This document shows positions 11,532-22,660 of a stretch of DNA of 64,000 nucleotides, piece after piece. This DNA comes from Allantophomopsis cytisporea (Eukaryota; Ascomycota; Leotiomycetes; Phacidiales; Phacidiaceae): NCBI GenBank assembly GCA_024752435.1, contig CP103035.1, forward strand, positions 2,170,001-2,234,000. Reading direction: 5' to 3'. Within the stretch, counting starts at the first letter, position 1, and each line of letters starts with the position of its first letter. The notes below the pieces were generated by a model. It was not told the DNA's origin. It was given only the letters and a program-made list of their open reading frames with translations, and searched no databases. The translations under genes and the position numbers were made by a program.

Positions 11532-11774
11532 AGACAGATTCAACAGATGCACAGTATACGTGTTACATGATAACGAATTAATGAATGGAATGTTACAACT
11601 TTTGACCAAGCCACCTCATGTTCATGCTATTTACATATCTTCTGTGAGATAATGCCACTCATTTTGACTGCGCGACATGTTTTTCTGACCTGAACGGTTC
11701 TTCCCAAGTCTGTGCGTCGAAGTATTCCTCCGTCGATGTGCCCTCATGAATTTTCCTTGCTTATGAACCTGACT

Positions 11775-12109
11775 TCACTTGTATTCATGACTTTGTGGAA
11801 CTCCCCTGAGTTGTTTCTTATTGTTTTCTGGAAGATACTTGACTGGTACAGGATAGGAATTTTCCTGTTCGGATCAGTAATATGAATGTGAATCTGCTAC
11901 ACTCATAGGTTATAACTTACGATTTGCTTCCTTGAAGGCGGCCAAGACTCGTGATCTATCGATAGGTGAACATGTTGGTGTCCATTTTTTTCGATGATTA
12001 AAGCTACTTTAGCCCCACTAAGCACCTCGAATTCGTGTAATTTCTTGAAAAGGCTTTTCCGCCTCCTTCTTAACTTCTCTCTTTCATTCTTTGTATTGCC
12101 AATCGTCAT
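11775..12109 (-). CDS. Small MADS-box-like protein
   Basis: Two exons on the minus strand, 12109-11921 and 11864-11775, 92 residues. Residues about 10-45, KLRRRRKSLFKKLHEFEVL then SGAKVALIIEKNG, match the MADS/SRF-type core (RRKxLxKKxxELxxLxxAxVALII). Exon 1 ends SWPPSRKQI and exon 2 begins ENSYPVPVKYLPEN. Splice borders GTAAGT and CAG with phase 0 support the model. The protein lacks the K-box and transactivation tail of typical MADS factors, so it may be a short fungal-specific variant. DNA binding in the nucleus is the expected role. Confidence 0.7.
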
Positions 12110-12569
12110 TGTGAGTAGAACTTGATGTCTGTCTTATTTTCGTACAAGCTCTCGGACTTTATATTATCTTGCACCTCAAGAAATTGAGGGCCTCAATTTA
12201 CTGAGGGAGCTTAACTCCTCAAGCCGATTGTCCCAGGGGCTCCACTTCAAAGGCTAACACATTCTACATTTAACACAAATGGGTTAATTGCCTCAAATGT
12301 GTAGACGACTCAACAAGTTGAACGGCGGAGAGTACGAACTGTGCCATTTCTAGGGAAAAAACGAAGAATGAATTGTAAAGACTCTGAAAAGGCCATTGGA
12401 AATGTGAAAGCAGTAGGTCCATAGTGAGGGTTTTGAGGTAATGGATGGTTACATCACACTAAATTATGAGAGAAAGGATTAAGAAAGAAGACACCGAAGA
12501 CGAATTAAGTACTGAGTTTTGATGATTAGAGACCTACTTTAATTTGGTCTTTCTTGTGAGTACCACTAA
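12110..12569. other. Intergenic with dispersed-repeat-like fragments
   Basis: No gene. It contains CTCAA-rich motifs (tgagggcctcaatttactg near 12187) that recur in the repeat blocks at 12.8-13.3 and 60.4-60.8 kb. Confidence 0.4.
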
Positions 12570-12785
12570 CGTATCCCGTCGGGAAATCACGAGTGTAATA
12601 AGAACGATAAATGTTGACACGATTCTTTCAAGAGTGACAGGTGCAGATACAATCATCCTGGGCTTATTAGATAATGGCATGATTCTCCTACGAATGGTAG
12701 GCGGTAGTACAATTCTGCTAGAAACAGTGGGTGCTGGTACACTCCTCCTATGAAGGACAGGTGATAGTATAATTCTTATAGTTGT
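12570..12785 (+). repeat. Degenerate 30-bp minisatellite, array A
   Basis: Roughly seven imperfect 30-bp units of the kind (a)caggtgatagtacaattct. Read on the plus strand they encode 10-residue units such as VGGSTILLET. Units have drifted and one carries a stop. The inverted equivalent is array B at 16052-16430. Confidence 0.6.
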
Positions 12786-13300
12786 TAAATGCTCTTGCAA
12801 GAGGCTCTGCGGGCTGTCACTTTCCTGAGGGACCACAAATTTTGTGAGGGGTGTTAACTTTTGAGGCTCTTTACTGATATTCTTATGAAAAGTGGGTCAA
12901 CTCTAACACAATGTCTCAAAGTTAGTGAGTTGACTCCACATCCGAGGCAAATCATAGGAAAGTACATGTCCAGTTATCATATTCCTGTTCAAATTATAAC
13001 AACTCAAATTTTTGAGGGGTCCTTTCTTAATGGTCTATCTATAATTATCTACACGCGAGATGTTGAAGGATGGGTTATTGTACATTTGAGGGATAGGTCA
13101 AAGCGGAGTGAGTCATACAGAGAAGGGTCAATCACTCGGGCAAACTTGAAAATAGTGTATTACAAAATCTTGCCTTTGCTGGTACGAGCCTCTTCTGAGG
13201 GCTATCATTCTTCTGAGGGCCTTCACTAGGATGTTTCAAGGCTCAGGTTAACACTACCACAGTGTCTCAGTATTGATGTTATACCCAAGCGCCGTTTCTT
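12786..13300 (+). repeat. Dispersed non-coding repeat, copy 1
   Basis: Contains GGCTGTCACTTTCCTGAGGG near 12808, two versions of the core ct(a)ccacaatgtctca (near 12905 and 13252) and CGAGGCAAATCATAGGA near 12942. The same elements in the same order occur at 60330-60760. No coding capacity was recognised. Confidence 0.5.
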
Positions 13301-13529
13301 ACTGGACTTTTCAGCAAACTATCTATACATACGAGGCAAATTGATCCATTGTTAGTTGAGAAAGATTTCATATTGGTGTTTAACAACAGATACAGCGTGG
13401 ATTGGTGGAATAGCGTGAATTTATTGATGTTCATAGAAGACGCTGTCCCCATAAACTTCTGCCCTGTTACCATATAATCTCCTCCGATATTTCTTCACTT
13501 CATACCAGAAGTTGAAGATACTTCTCGGT

Positions 13530-15093
13530 CTAAAAACGAGCGTTTTCGCTACCTCCATTGATTCTTCCTGTAGTTCCGGATATCGATGGCCCACGCGGCT
13601 TATAGGAGGTAGGCCTTCTCGACATCGATCGTTCATAAGTGCCATTCGTCGATTTTTCCTTCTCTACTTCCTCGGCTGCCAATTTTATTTGTGATACAGA
13701 CAACACAAAGCCTGGAAAGACTGGCTCGTACCCGTCCTGGTCCATAGAATATAGGCTCGGAAACAAAACCAAAACGCCATCACTCTTTGTCAAGTCATCC
13801 GTCGGTGTAGTCGATGAATCCCCCTCAGAAATTTTCACCTTGCGCCATTCCCAATCGTCCGGAGTTCCCAATTTGACATTTGACTCAAAGCGCTCCCTGT
13901 GTCGTTGGATTTCTGACCAAGTTCGCAGTGCATGCTGCACTAATAGTTGAAGTTCGGCCCGGAACTCTTCTACAACAGCGACCTCGACTAAGGCTTGAAC
14001 AACCCAACTGGCCTCCCTCACCACTGTGTTGACTCTCTCCTCTGTAGCCTGAGAGAGCTTGTTCTCACTCATCGAAAGTAACAACCCACGACATAGGCTC
14101 TCCCGCTTACTGTTGGCTTCGGCTTCACCAAGAAGAACTTCGCGTAGCTCTCCATCCTCCTCGAGAAGATATGTAGGAGTGAAGATATGCCGATTCAATA
14201 GGCGGGCCAAGACGGCTAGGACGGCAGTTTGACGCATCTCCTTTGCTGATCTGCTGTTGGAGCATGGAGTTGGTATTTGTTGTGGAAGGTCAGCACGGTC
14301 TCTAAAGTCCTTCCATGGCTTGGTTTCCTGATGGCATATTAGCTCATTCTACTGCTACAGAAATGACCATACCTGAGTGGTAGAGTCGGGGAGATCATCC
14401 CTAGAACAGAGTGCAACCACTTTGAACGCAGATTTCCAGAGTTCTTCAAACTGTTTAACACTTCTGGACCTCAGCACTGCTTTCTATCGATCTCCACATC
14501 TTGAAAACTTACTATGTGTTCACATCATTGGAGTGAAGATGTTTCGTATAGCTTCTGAAAAGGACAAGTTCCTGGTTTGTTATCTGAAGCTCAACACCAA
14601 GAGCCGCTTTCTCCGCTTCCACCTTGGTGAGAGATTTCCTCAAGCTTCCGTTGAGTTGCTGGGCTTCGACGTTGGCTTTCCTCTTTTCATTCTCCTCTTT
14701 CTTTCGAGCTTCGTTCGCTTTGAGGACTTCTCCATTCAGAGCGGTGAGCTGTTCTTTCATATGGATTTTGTCTCTCTCAGTTTTCGCTCGCGAACTGCTA
14801 TATGCGTCGGCCAGCTCGCAAATGGTCTTCTCATGCTTGGATTTAGCTTCTTCAATCTCGCTCCTCAGAAGGTTGATCTCTTTGCTTTGCGCGTCGACCT
14901 GGCGCTGTAGGCTCGAGACACCCGTGGTGAATCCAAGGAGATCTTGATAACTACTTGACGTAGAGAGTACCTGTACAGATTGCATGAAAGTCTCTACAAG
15001 CTGCGTAAAAGAATCTGTTGTATAGCCATTGGTGGTTTGTTTTGTCGAAGAGGCTACACTATTTGAAACAGCAACTCTTTCTTGGGAAGGCAT
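13530..15093 (-). CDS. Coiled-coil protein, fungal family of unknown function
   Basis: Three exons on the minus strand, 15093-14513, 14460-14373 and 14327-13530, about 488 residues. Both introns have GTAAGT/GTATGG donors, consistent phases and a CTGAG branch-like site. Residues about 60-180 form a long coiled coil (QRQVDAQSKEINLLRSEIEE and following). After the linker FEELWKSAFKVVALC comes a conserved-looking helical domain, MRQTAVLAVLARLLNRHIF then PTYLLEEDGELREVL, and a Trp-containing segment REASWVVQALVEV. The tail is low complexity. I do not know its role. It sits between the two inverted 30-bp arrays. The exon 1 start is the first ATG. Confidence 0.7.
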
Positions 15094-16051
15094 CGTTTAG
15101 ACTGAAGGCCGAGTATTCTGGTGGGTTCATAACTTCAGCTGAGATCGTTATGAAGGATCAATGAACTTTATATTTCCTGAGATTCAAGAAGAGTAGATGA
15201 AAGAATCCATTGTGATTGAAGATAACTAGAACTCATAGGATCTTCACAGAGAAGCATCTGCAAGTCTTGAGAAATTCCTCCAATATCTGGCTATTACAAT
15301 ACACCCTCCTAGACTGCTGTAGAAGAAGATTTAAACCAAAGTAGGTATTGCTGTTCGTTGGCCATTTCACATAAAACCCTGTTATTGCAGAACTCCAACA
15401 TCCAGCTCATCATACATATATGAACAGACCATCGTGCTTGAATCACAATGCACATTGTGCATACTCATGTACCTCGAGGACTATTTTCATCCATAGATTG
15501 ACCCTCTTCATAATTTTACTGTCGATCGAATGTACTTCTGTAGTGTACAATATATGCAGAAGCATTCAATTAAGATTTCATAACGAGTTGGCCATTAGCA
15601 CGTGTGGCATGCCGTTCTCACGCGTGCTCGCCTCACATGCACATCAATGCATACGCGTCGACCAACCTTCGCCTTACACTGAAGATGAAGTTCAGCCTAT
15701 CGATATACAGGGTATTTGGCTGCGTGAATTTGGTTGTACTATTCTAAAAGCTTGGAATGGATAGAGGAGATGATTAAGGTGTGCGGGCGATTCACTTCCC
15801 AGACGAGTTGATGATTTCAGAGCACGAAACACATTTTGGTGTTGAACACCTGGTTCGTCTTGCGGTTCCAATTTTGTCGCCACCGGTATTGCCCCACAGC
15901 AGCACTCATCAGCATGCCCCGTCTCCAACACGATAATGGCCGATTTGAAAGGAACATGCTCGATTGTGACTCCACAGGTACATTTTACACTCGTTCTCCA
16001 TGCCTAACCCTGCACGCTTTGTAAATTTCGTTATTCAACTCATTCAGTCGT
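15094..16051. other. Intergenic, nothing recognised
   Basis: Upstream region of the coiled-coil gene and beyond. ORFs of 60-114 codons on both strands have no recognisable content. Confidence 0.4.
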
Positions 16052-16430
16052 CTATACATTTAAGGCAATCAAGCCATTTGTACCAAACGCATAGAGCGAG
16101 TGACGAGCAGTGGATATAATATGTTGTCCTACCAGGAAGATCGCACTAATCCTTGTCGCTCCTTGAAGGACCGTGCCATCACCTTTTGTCTCTCGGAGGA
16201 CCGTGCTATCACCTGTCGCTTCTCGAAGAATCGTGCCGTCACCGATTGTTCGTAAAAGAACAGTGCCACTACCCAATGTTCCCAGGAGGATCTTGCGATC
16301 CCCCACTGTACCCATCACCAACCTACTAGCATGATTGTACTATCACCTATCGTTCCTGTAAGGATTATACTATCATCTGTCGCTCTTAGGAGGATCGTGC
16401 TATTGCCTATCGTTCCTACTAAAGTACACA
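16052..16430 (-). repeat. Degenerate 30-bp minisatellite, array B (inverted to A)
   Basis: About ten imperfect 30-bp units, best seen as ggaccgtgctatcacctgtc on the plus strand. On the minus strand they give a 10-residue repeat, GDGTILREAT, GDSTVLRETK, GDGTVLQGAT. An 89-codon minus ORF (16321-16052) spans the cleaner units. Whether it is translated cannot be judged. Array A at 12570-12785 carries the same unit in the opposite orientation. Confidence 0.65.
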
Positions 16431-16450
16431 TGTTGGTGAAAAAACCCCCG

Positions 16451-16478
16451 AAAACAGCAGGTCTCCTCCCGCTGTTTT
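16451..16478. repeat. Short inverted repeat
   Basis: Arms aaaacagc and gctgtttt of 8 bp around a 12-base spacer, at the left edge of the DUF3435 region. Confidence 0.6.
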
Positions 16479-16621
16479 TGCAGGTCCTTTCACTCGCTTA
16501 GACAACGCCGACCCTCCGACCACTCGCCGCCCTAACATTGCGATAAGACTCTTATCCACCCCACCTCGCCGCCTCAATGTCTCTCTGCGCGCCTATTCAA
16601 GCTCTCTGCAACGATACTCCA

Positions 16622-16653
16622 AATATGGCCCTCACAAAAGTGAGGGCCATATT
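16622..16653. repeat. Perfect 14-bp hairpin
   Basis: Arms aatatggccctcac and gtgagggccatatt pair perfectly around an AAAA loop. It lies upstream of the DUF3435 exons, inside a 169-codon ORF (16577-17086) that itself looks non-conserved. Confidence 0.85.
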
Positions 16654-17039
16654 AAGAGCGCTGACGACACTGATAGCGGTGACCATGGCCGCCCGCAAGC
16701 TGAGAGATGTATTTAAATCCACCATATCCTCACTCACAACCACTTCATCGCAAGCACCTCAGTCCTTCTTTCTCATTCCCGTCCCAGAGAGCATCACCTT
16801 CTTCGACTCGCTCGCCGTCTCAATTACTTCAATCTTTATTAAGTGCCAGAGATTGAGTACTGGAACTTTCGAATCCACGTTACGACGGTCTTGGGCGCTC
16901 AGATTCCGTGAAGATCCTACTTGCCTCGATCTCCTACAGCAGACACAACCTAGCGTACGAAGCATTTCACAATGGTATCTACAACCTCGAGACTACCGCG
17001 ACGTCACCGGCAGCGTTAAGCCCTTCATTATGCCCGGTC

Positions 17040-19471
17040 CCAAACACCGCCAGATCCTCCGTCTAGACTCCAGCAACTTCGAATAAACAATACTCAAGAG
17101 AATACTGCGGACCGCGATTGGGAGGCTGCCGATACTGATCTTGAGACCAATGATGACTCTGGGTACAACTCTTCTTCCGACTTTGAGTCGAAGATGTTAG
17201 AGGAGATGGAGGAAGACTTTGAGACAGCTGGACCTACTCTGGCCAATCATAGTGAAAGTACAAAACTCTGCATCAAGATGGAAGAGCGGAAATGGCAGTT
17301 GTAAGTTGGCTACTGTTGAGCGAGGTAGAGAAATACATACTGACTGTATTGATTAAGGTTCTGTGAGACTCGAAAGATCGATGCAAAGAAAGCTCTACTC
17401 GCCTGTAAAGCTGCAAGATTCAAGGTCTACCTCTCTTTACGTGTTAAGCAGTCTTATAGACGGATCAAAAAGGAGTCTACTATCTTCACATATTGGAAGA
17501 ATCTTAGTATGCTTTACGCGCAGACAGCCGCTCGTTACATAGATGAAAGTGTGTTGTTTGACATAGGCAATGTAACTATTTCATACTCTTCTACGCCTTA
17601 AGATACTAACAGTTATATAGTGGATCCATACTTTTCTAACTCCCCAGTTCTAATTAAATACTTCGGAAAAAGAAAAGGCGGCTCTTTTTGTTGAGGACCT
17701 CTGCGTCCTTCAGAACGGCTATTGGGTACGAGACTTCGAGGTCTTTACTCACGAGCGATTGCGGGTACAGATGTCTCCTCTTATGACTATTGCTAGATGT
17801 ACAGCTACCCGACCAAGTACACTTATTGGAAAGAAGCCGCTTCTATATAGTGACATTGAGTTCCAAGTATTTCCCCCAGATGTTAAGGGACAAAGTTCTA
17901 AGATTGTAATGAAGTTGAATCTTAGGAACATTAAGAGATCAGGTAGGAAATCTCGACCGTGAGTTTGCTCAACCGGTAGCTTGGAATAGACTTGCTAAGT
18001 AATACAGGAAAATCTTCACATTTATGGAAGAGGACAACCTTTCCTGTAGTGTTGTAGTGTTTATATTAGCTTTAGCCTTTGCCGATAACGCCTTCAAAAA
18101 CAAGTTTCAAGGCCCTCAGGATATCTACAATCTGGTAGTGCCGCCCAATGAGGACCGCATCCGTCTACGTTGGGATGAGAAATGGGCGTCAAGACCTATC
18201 TTCCGCGATGCCGAGCAAACTGCAAAGGGAAGGCGTATATCCAACACCGAAGCTCTCCAGTACAACAAACACCGGCAACACTTCGTACGCCTAGGTCGAA
18301 CATGTAGCTTTGAAAAGAATCTTGAGTGGTACGATTTACGACGAGGATCAGGAAAGAAGTTGACAGGTAAGATGCTGTTCTTCCGATCGAGTTACATTAA
18401 ATCTAATAATGTGAAAACATAGAGACACTTACCCCAGAGGAGTGTAACCAAATTATAAGTCATCGGTCGAGAGCTGTGTATAAACGGCATTACATGCCAG
18501 CATTTATTGACCGAGACTGCGAAGCTATCTACCTTGGGCATACCCGGCGAGATGATCTTGTACGAGCAGTCGGACGATTGGTCCGACACAGCCAGGCGCC
18601 AATTGGATTGACTAAGGATCAGGAGATGGAAGTCAGAAACCATCCAGAACTCCGCAAGCTCTACCGGAAACGAGAGTCATACACTGAAAAGATCAAAATG
18701 GAGCTTGGCTTCCCTACGTTGACAGCTGCCAAAGGGGAGACGAAGTGGTGGCAGCGGTATAACGACAACAACAAGGAGATATGTAGCTTGAAGAACAAAT
18801 TGACTGAAGCCCGATTCAAGAGAGAACTCCAGGTTTTCCACGATACAGTTGATACTACAGAAGTAGATAGGCAGCTACAGGGAATTCTTCCGTCTGAGGT
18901 TCTCACCCCTTCTGCTATTACATATGAGCTCCAAGAACGTGCGGCAGTGGTTGAATTGATGTTCACATCCTTGGAGGACCTCTGTGAGGACCAAGTCGGT
19001 CGAGTGCGTGTCCAGCTTATTGAAGCTCTCGCTCAACTCTGTAAGCGACAAGAAACCCCCCACCAGTTCAAGCAGAAAGGGTCGATAGAGCCCTTAAGAG
19101 TGGTACAGCCTGAAGCACTTCAGCAGCCTGAACACCCTTTCGATCCAGACGAAGCGAGGGCAGAGCAAGCCACAATGAGTGTAGACAAAGCAATTCTGAG
19201 CTCCCATAACACAGTAGCTACCGCTTTCTGTTGTGCTTTCTGCTTGGGTGATGAGGAAGTCGGACCGAAGAAGCGCTATCACAAATATAGCCGAATTGAC
19301 AGTCTCATAAGACATTTTCAACACCAGCACCTTAGATATCGAGGCAGCGATGAAGGCTTTCATTGTTCTTACGACGGCTGCTCAGCGTTTCTGGGGAATT
19401 CAATGCACTTTCTGAATCACTTCGAGCGGCAACACAGTGCCTATGTCCTTAAAATCGACAGTAATAATTGA
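17040..19471 (+). pseudogene. DUF3435 (FluG-type) protein with one in-frame stop
   Basis: Exons about 17040-17300, 17358-17571, 17621-17958, 18008-18366 and 18423-19471 join in phase with canonical borders. The product follows the DUF3435 family closely: YWKNLSMLYAQTAARYID, FVEDLCVLQNGYWVRDFEVF, CTATRPSTLIGKKPLLYSD, ILALAFADNAF, EWYDLRRGSGKKLT, YKRHYMPAFIDRDCEAIYLG, VDRQLQGILPSEVL. It ends with a zinc-finger-like Cys/His segment (CAFCLGDEE to HFERQHSAY). Members of this family are related to tyrosine recombinases and include captains of Starship elements. A TAA at 17651-17653 interrupts exon 3, where CAA would fit. Otherwise the frame is open to the end, so inactivation looks recent. The 5' end of the gene is not resolved. 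Confidence 0.75.
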
Positions 19472-19905
19472 AGAGAGTTTGACATTCTTAGTCTATTTCG
19501 ATTACTTCTTTTGTTCTTCAGATTCTTGTCCTTTTGTATCTCAGGCATTCAGAAAGCAAGGCTTGTATTTATATACTTAGCCTTGCTCTATAGAAGCATC
19601 TTATATGTATAATATGATCAAAGGATCGTTAAAAGGCATCGGCCTATATCTTTCTTATATTTTGTAACAGCAAACGCCGTCATATCTTGATATTGCCGCT
19701 CTTCACATCTCTTATAAGATCTGAGTTGTGATGATTACAAAGATAATGATTCGAACTTCAGAGAGTCTATTCTTACAGGTTTCTTAGCTCTCATGCTGTT
19801 CTTTACCTCAATGCAGATTGGTTTTAAGGTAGTACAGGCAGGCAGGATAGATACTAGAATAAATTAAAGCTATAAAACGCTTAGTAAGAGAATAAAGAGA
19901 ACTAC
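19472..19905. other. Intergenic between convergent genes
   Basis: 3' regions of the DUF3435 gene and of NLR 1, which face each other. AT-rich, no gene. Confidence 0.5.
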
Positions 19906-22660
19906 CTAAGTAGGTACAATATAAATGTCAAACTCAATAAAGGTCACTACACCAGAAGCCTGCCCAATAACTATCGTCCGACCACTTGCAGCATGACAGA
20001 CTGGGCGGTACTCAGGAGGAAGCCACAACACCTTGCATCCTCTCCACACTATCCAACATCTATCCTGACTTATAGAGTAATCTGAATCCGTTTCCCCGCT
20101 TAGACTTGGTGGTGCATCAACGGGAAGACTAAGCTCAATACGACGTGTATCGGCTATGAGATACGAGCCATCACTTCCAAAGGATAGCTGAGATATGTAG
20201 CCTTGATCTTTGAATGTGTTCTGAAGGGCCCCCGTCTGCATATCCCAGAGCCGCACTGTCTTATCATCTGATGCTGAGGCTACGAGGTAGCCATCTGGTG
20301 AGAAGGTGACGGCAGTGACCCAGTGAGAATGACCTTCAAGTGTGTTCCGAAGGGCCCCCGTCTGCGTGTCCCAGAGCCGCACTGTGTCATCCCAAGATGC
20401 AGAGGCTACGAGGTGGCCATCTGGTGAGAAGGTGACAGTACTGACCGGCTCAGAATGACCTTCGAGTGTGTTCTGAAGGGCCCCCGTCTGCGTGTCCCAG
20501 AGCCGCACTGTCTTATCGGAAGATGCTGAGGCTACGAGGTAGCCATCTGGTGAGAAGGTGACGGCATTGACCCAGTGAGAATGACCTTCAAGTGTACTTA
20601 GACATGGGCTCCATTTATATGAGACCTGTGGCCATCTTTTAATCCAAGATGGGCCTTGTCTTTTAAATTGATTCTTCGTCCAGCTTAAACGTGGGCTAAA
20701 GACAATAGCGGCATTATAAACCTGCAAAGGCGTTTGCTCAATTCCCGGAAAGTTGTAAAGTACAAATCGTTTAACATCAGATAACATTATATATAGTTCT
20801 GGAGATTGTTGTTCCTATAGAACATCAGTTTGGCTTAATCAGGAACTGGGATTCTAGGTCGTAACTTACCTGTAGCATTCCTAAAACCTTTATAATATCT
20901 TGTATACCATCAGAGAGCTTCCTAATCAGACCTAGTGTTTCAAGCCAGTAGAGGAGGTTTTCTTGTAGAAATAGATCTACACAACCACCACCATCTAAGT
21001 CGACGGATTTCTGCTGAAAGCTGCAACTCGTCTGTAAGTGACGTAGCCAATACTGGCAATAGTACTGGATTCGTCCTACACGGACTTCAATGGTATCTTT
21101 CGATATCTCATGAACAAGAACGCCAGGATGTTGAAGATCACAAATATTCCGCTTAAGAGATTTCGACATTATTCGAATACACCTTTGAGTTAAAATCTCA
21201 TGAGTGACAGCATGACTGGAAGTAATTATCCTTGAACCTGCGCCATTGATAAAATAGTCCTTCGCAGATTGATGGACAAAGTACACCACGTCATCTCGAA
21301 TTGTAAAAAAGGATCCACAACCTCTTACTTCCTCTTTACAATCGAAGTCCTCATATTCCGCACCTACTGCATTGATGAGGGATTGGATTTCGTGTACTCG
21401 CAATGGTTGGAAGGCTATGACCATAGTAGAGAGTATTTCTTGGCGGATGACAAGGTCATCTATCGTTGCATCTTCAACTCTTTCCAATATGCGGTCGTAC
21501 AAGTGCTTGAGTCCAGCAGGAATTGTATTCAAAAACCGTCTGACTCGGCGCTTGTTCATGTCGTTTAACTCTTTGCATGCCAAGGCAACCCATAGGAAAG
21601 TTCCTTCTGCCTTCTCAGTAAACATCTGCCTTACAAAATTCTCAAGTTCAGGGGCGTATTCTCTTTTTCTTGCTAGCACAGATACCTTTAACTCAATGAA
21701 CTTCTGGACCGCTTGGAAAACATAGGTAGAGTTTAGCTCTAGACTTGTACAGAGATGAGACTCATGTTTTATAATTCGTTCAATGTTGATCTCGTTCCGA
21801 CTTGTTACAAGCCATTTGACTTTAGTCATTGAGCTTGCTTTTTCATTGAAGAGCAGATGGAAAAGCTCTCTAAGTCCAGAAGTACACTCGTCCAGTGCAT
21901 CAATCATCAAGTAGATCCGGGGCTGACTTGATTGCTGTACTAGGCGGCCCAATATTCCAAACAATGCATGAAGTGCGTTTGAATCCTCAAAGAGACGTTT
22001 CCCTGCATGCTTATACGATTCTTGTAGAATTTGTAGTAAAGACTCATCTTGATCAACCAGTTGATAGATGAGGCCTCTCAGAACTGCAACTGCGTGGTTC
22101 AGGTCGACAGAAGTGCTCTGGCAGAAGAAGTACGATAGCATACCCGATCCAGAACAGTCCTGTAAGCGTTGTGACACCTCAGCTATTATCGCAATCATCA
22201 TCATAGTCTTGCCTTTGCCCGCATCACCGTGAATCCAGAGAAGGTTGGTATCATGATTGTTCCACCAGTCGACAAAAGCGTGGTCTTCAAAGACCCACGA
22301 GCATGATCCGTCTAAAAGCTTGTCCTTGGTAGATTCAATGCGTACTTTATCGTCGCGAGGATCAGTCAGGCGTAAGTCCATCAGACATGGTCGAAGAGCG
22401 TCGTCGGTGCCTATGCTACAGTGATTAGCGCTCCACGCTAACATTATCTAGAATCAGAAAGGCTTACCAATGTTGACTGTTCCCGAATAGAAAGTATTAC
22501 CAAGCAGAACTGGTCCGCCGTTGCTTTGTACATCGCCTGTGAAATTGTTGGTCTGTTCACCATGACCATTGTCGATTGTGCTCATGCGCAGTGGTTCTTT
22601 CATCCGCTTACTAGGAGGTAATTCTCCTGACTGTCCATTTATTTTATGATTGTGAAGCAT
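19906..22660 (-). CDS. NACHT-WD40 NLR receptor 1 with N-terminal motif
   Basis: Three exons on the minus strand, 22660-22468, 22410-20870 and 20814-19906, about 880 residues, phases consistent. Residues 38-65 hold NNFTGDVQSNGGPVLLGN then a Ser-Gly-rich end. This short motif resembles those ending the SesB-like and PNP-like proteins next door. The NACHT NTPase follows: Walker A GDAGKGKT near residue 124, Walker B YLMIDALDEC near 230, then the winged-helix-like KGTFLWVALACKELN region (here EGTFLWVALACKELN). The C-terminal WD40 domain has only three 42-residue repeats (LEGHSHWVNAVTFSPDG type) and a tail shared with NLR 2. Such fungal NLRs sense non-self and trigger regulated cell death. Its gene lies head-on to the DUF3435 gene and is followed upstream by two candidate effectors on the same strand. 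Confidence 0.9.

Noticed and set aside
14377..14947. Phe/Leu/Ser-rich plus-strand ORFs that look like membrane proteins
   Set aside because: They are the antisense of the coiled-coil exon, whose Glu/Lys codons read as Phe/Leu on the other strand.
16577..17086. 169-codon plus-strand ORF ahead of the DUF3435 exons
   Set aside because: Contains the perfect hairpin and Ser/Thr/Leu-rich sequence without family pattern; the DUF3435 frame runs past it in another phase. Probably a chance ORF.
19741..19760. gattcgaac as a tRNA T-loop
   Set aside because: No acceptor stem, D-loop or anticodon stem can be drawn around it.
21269..21725. Plus-strand ORFs inside NLR 1
   Set aside because: Antisense shadows of the NACHT exon.
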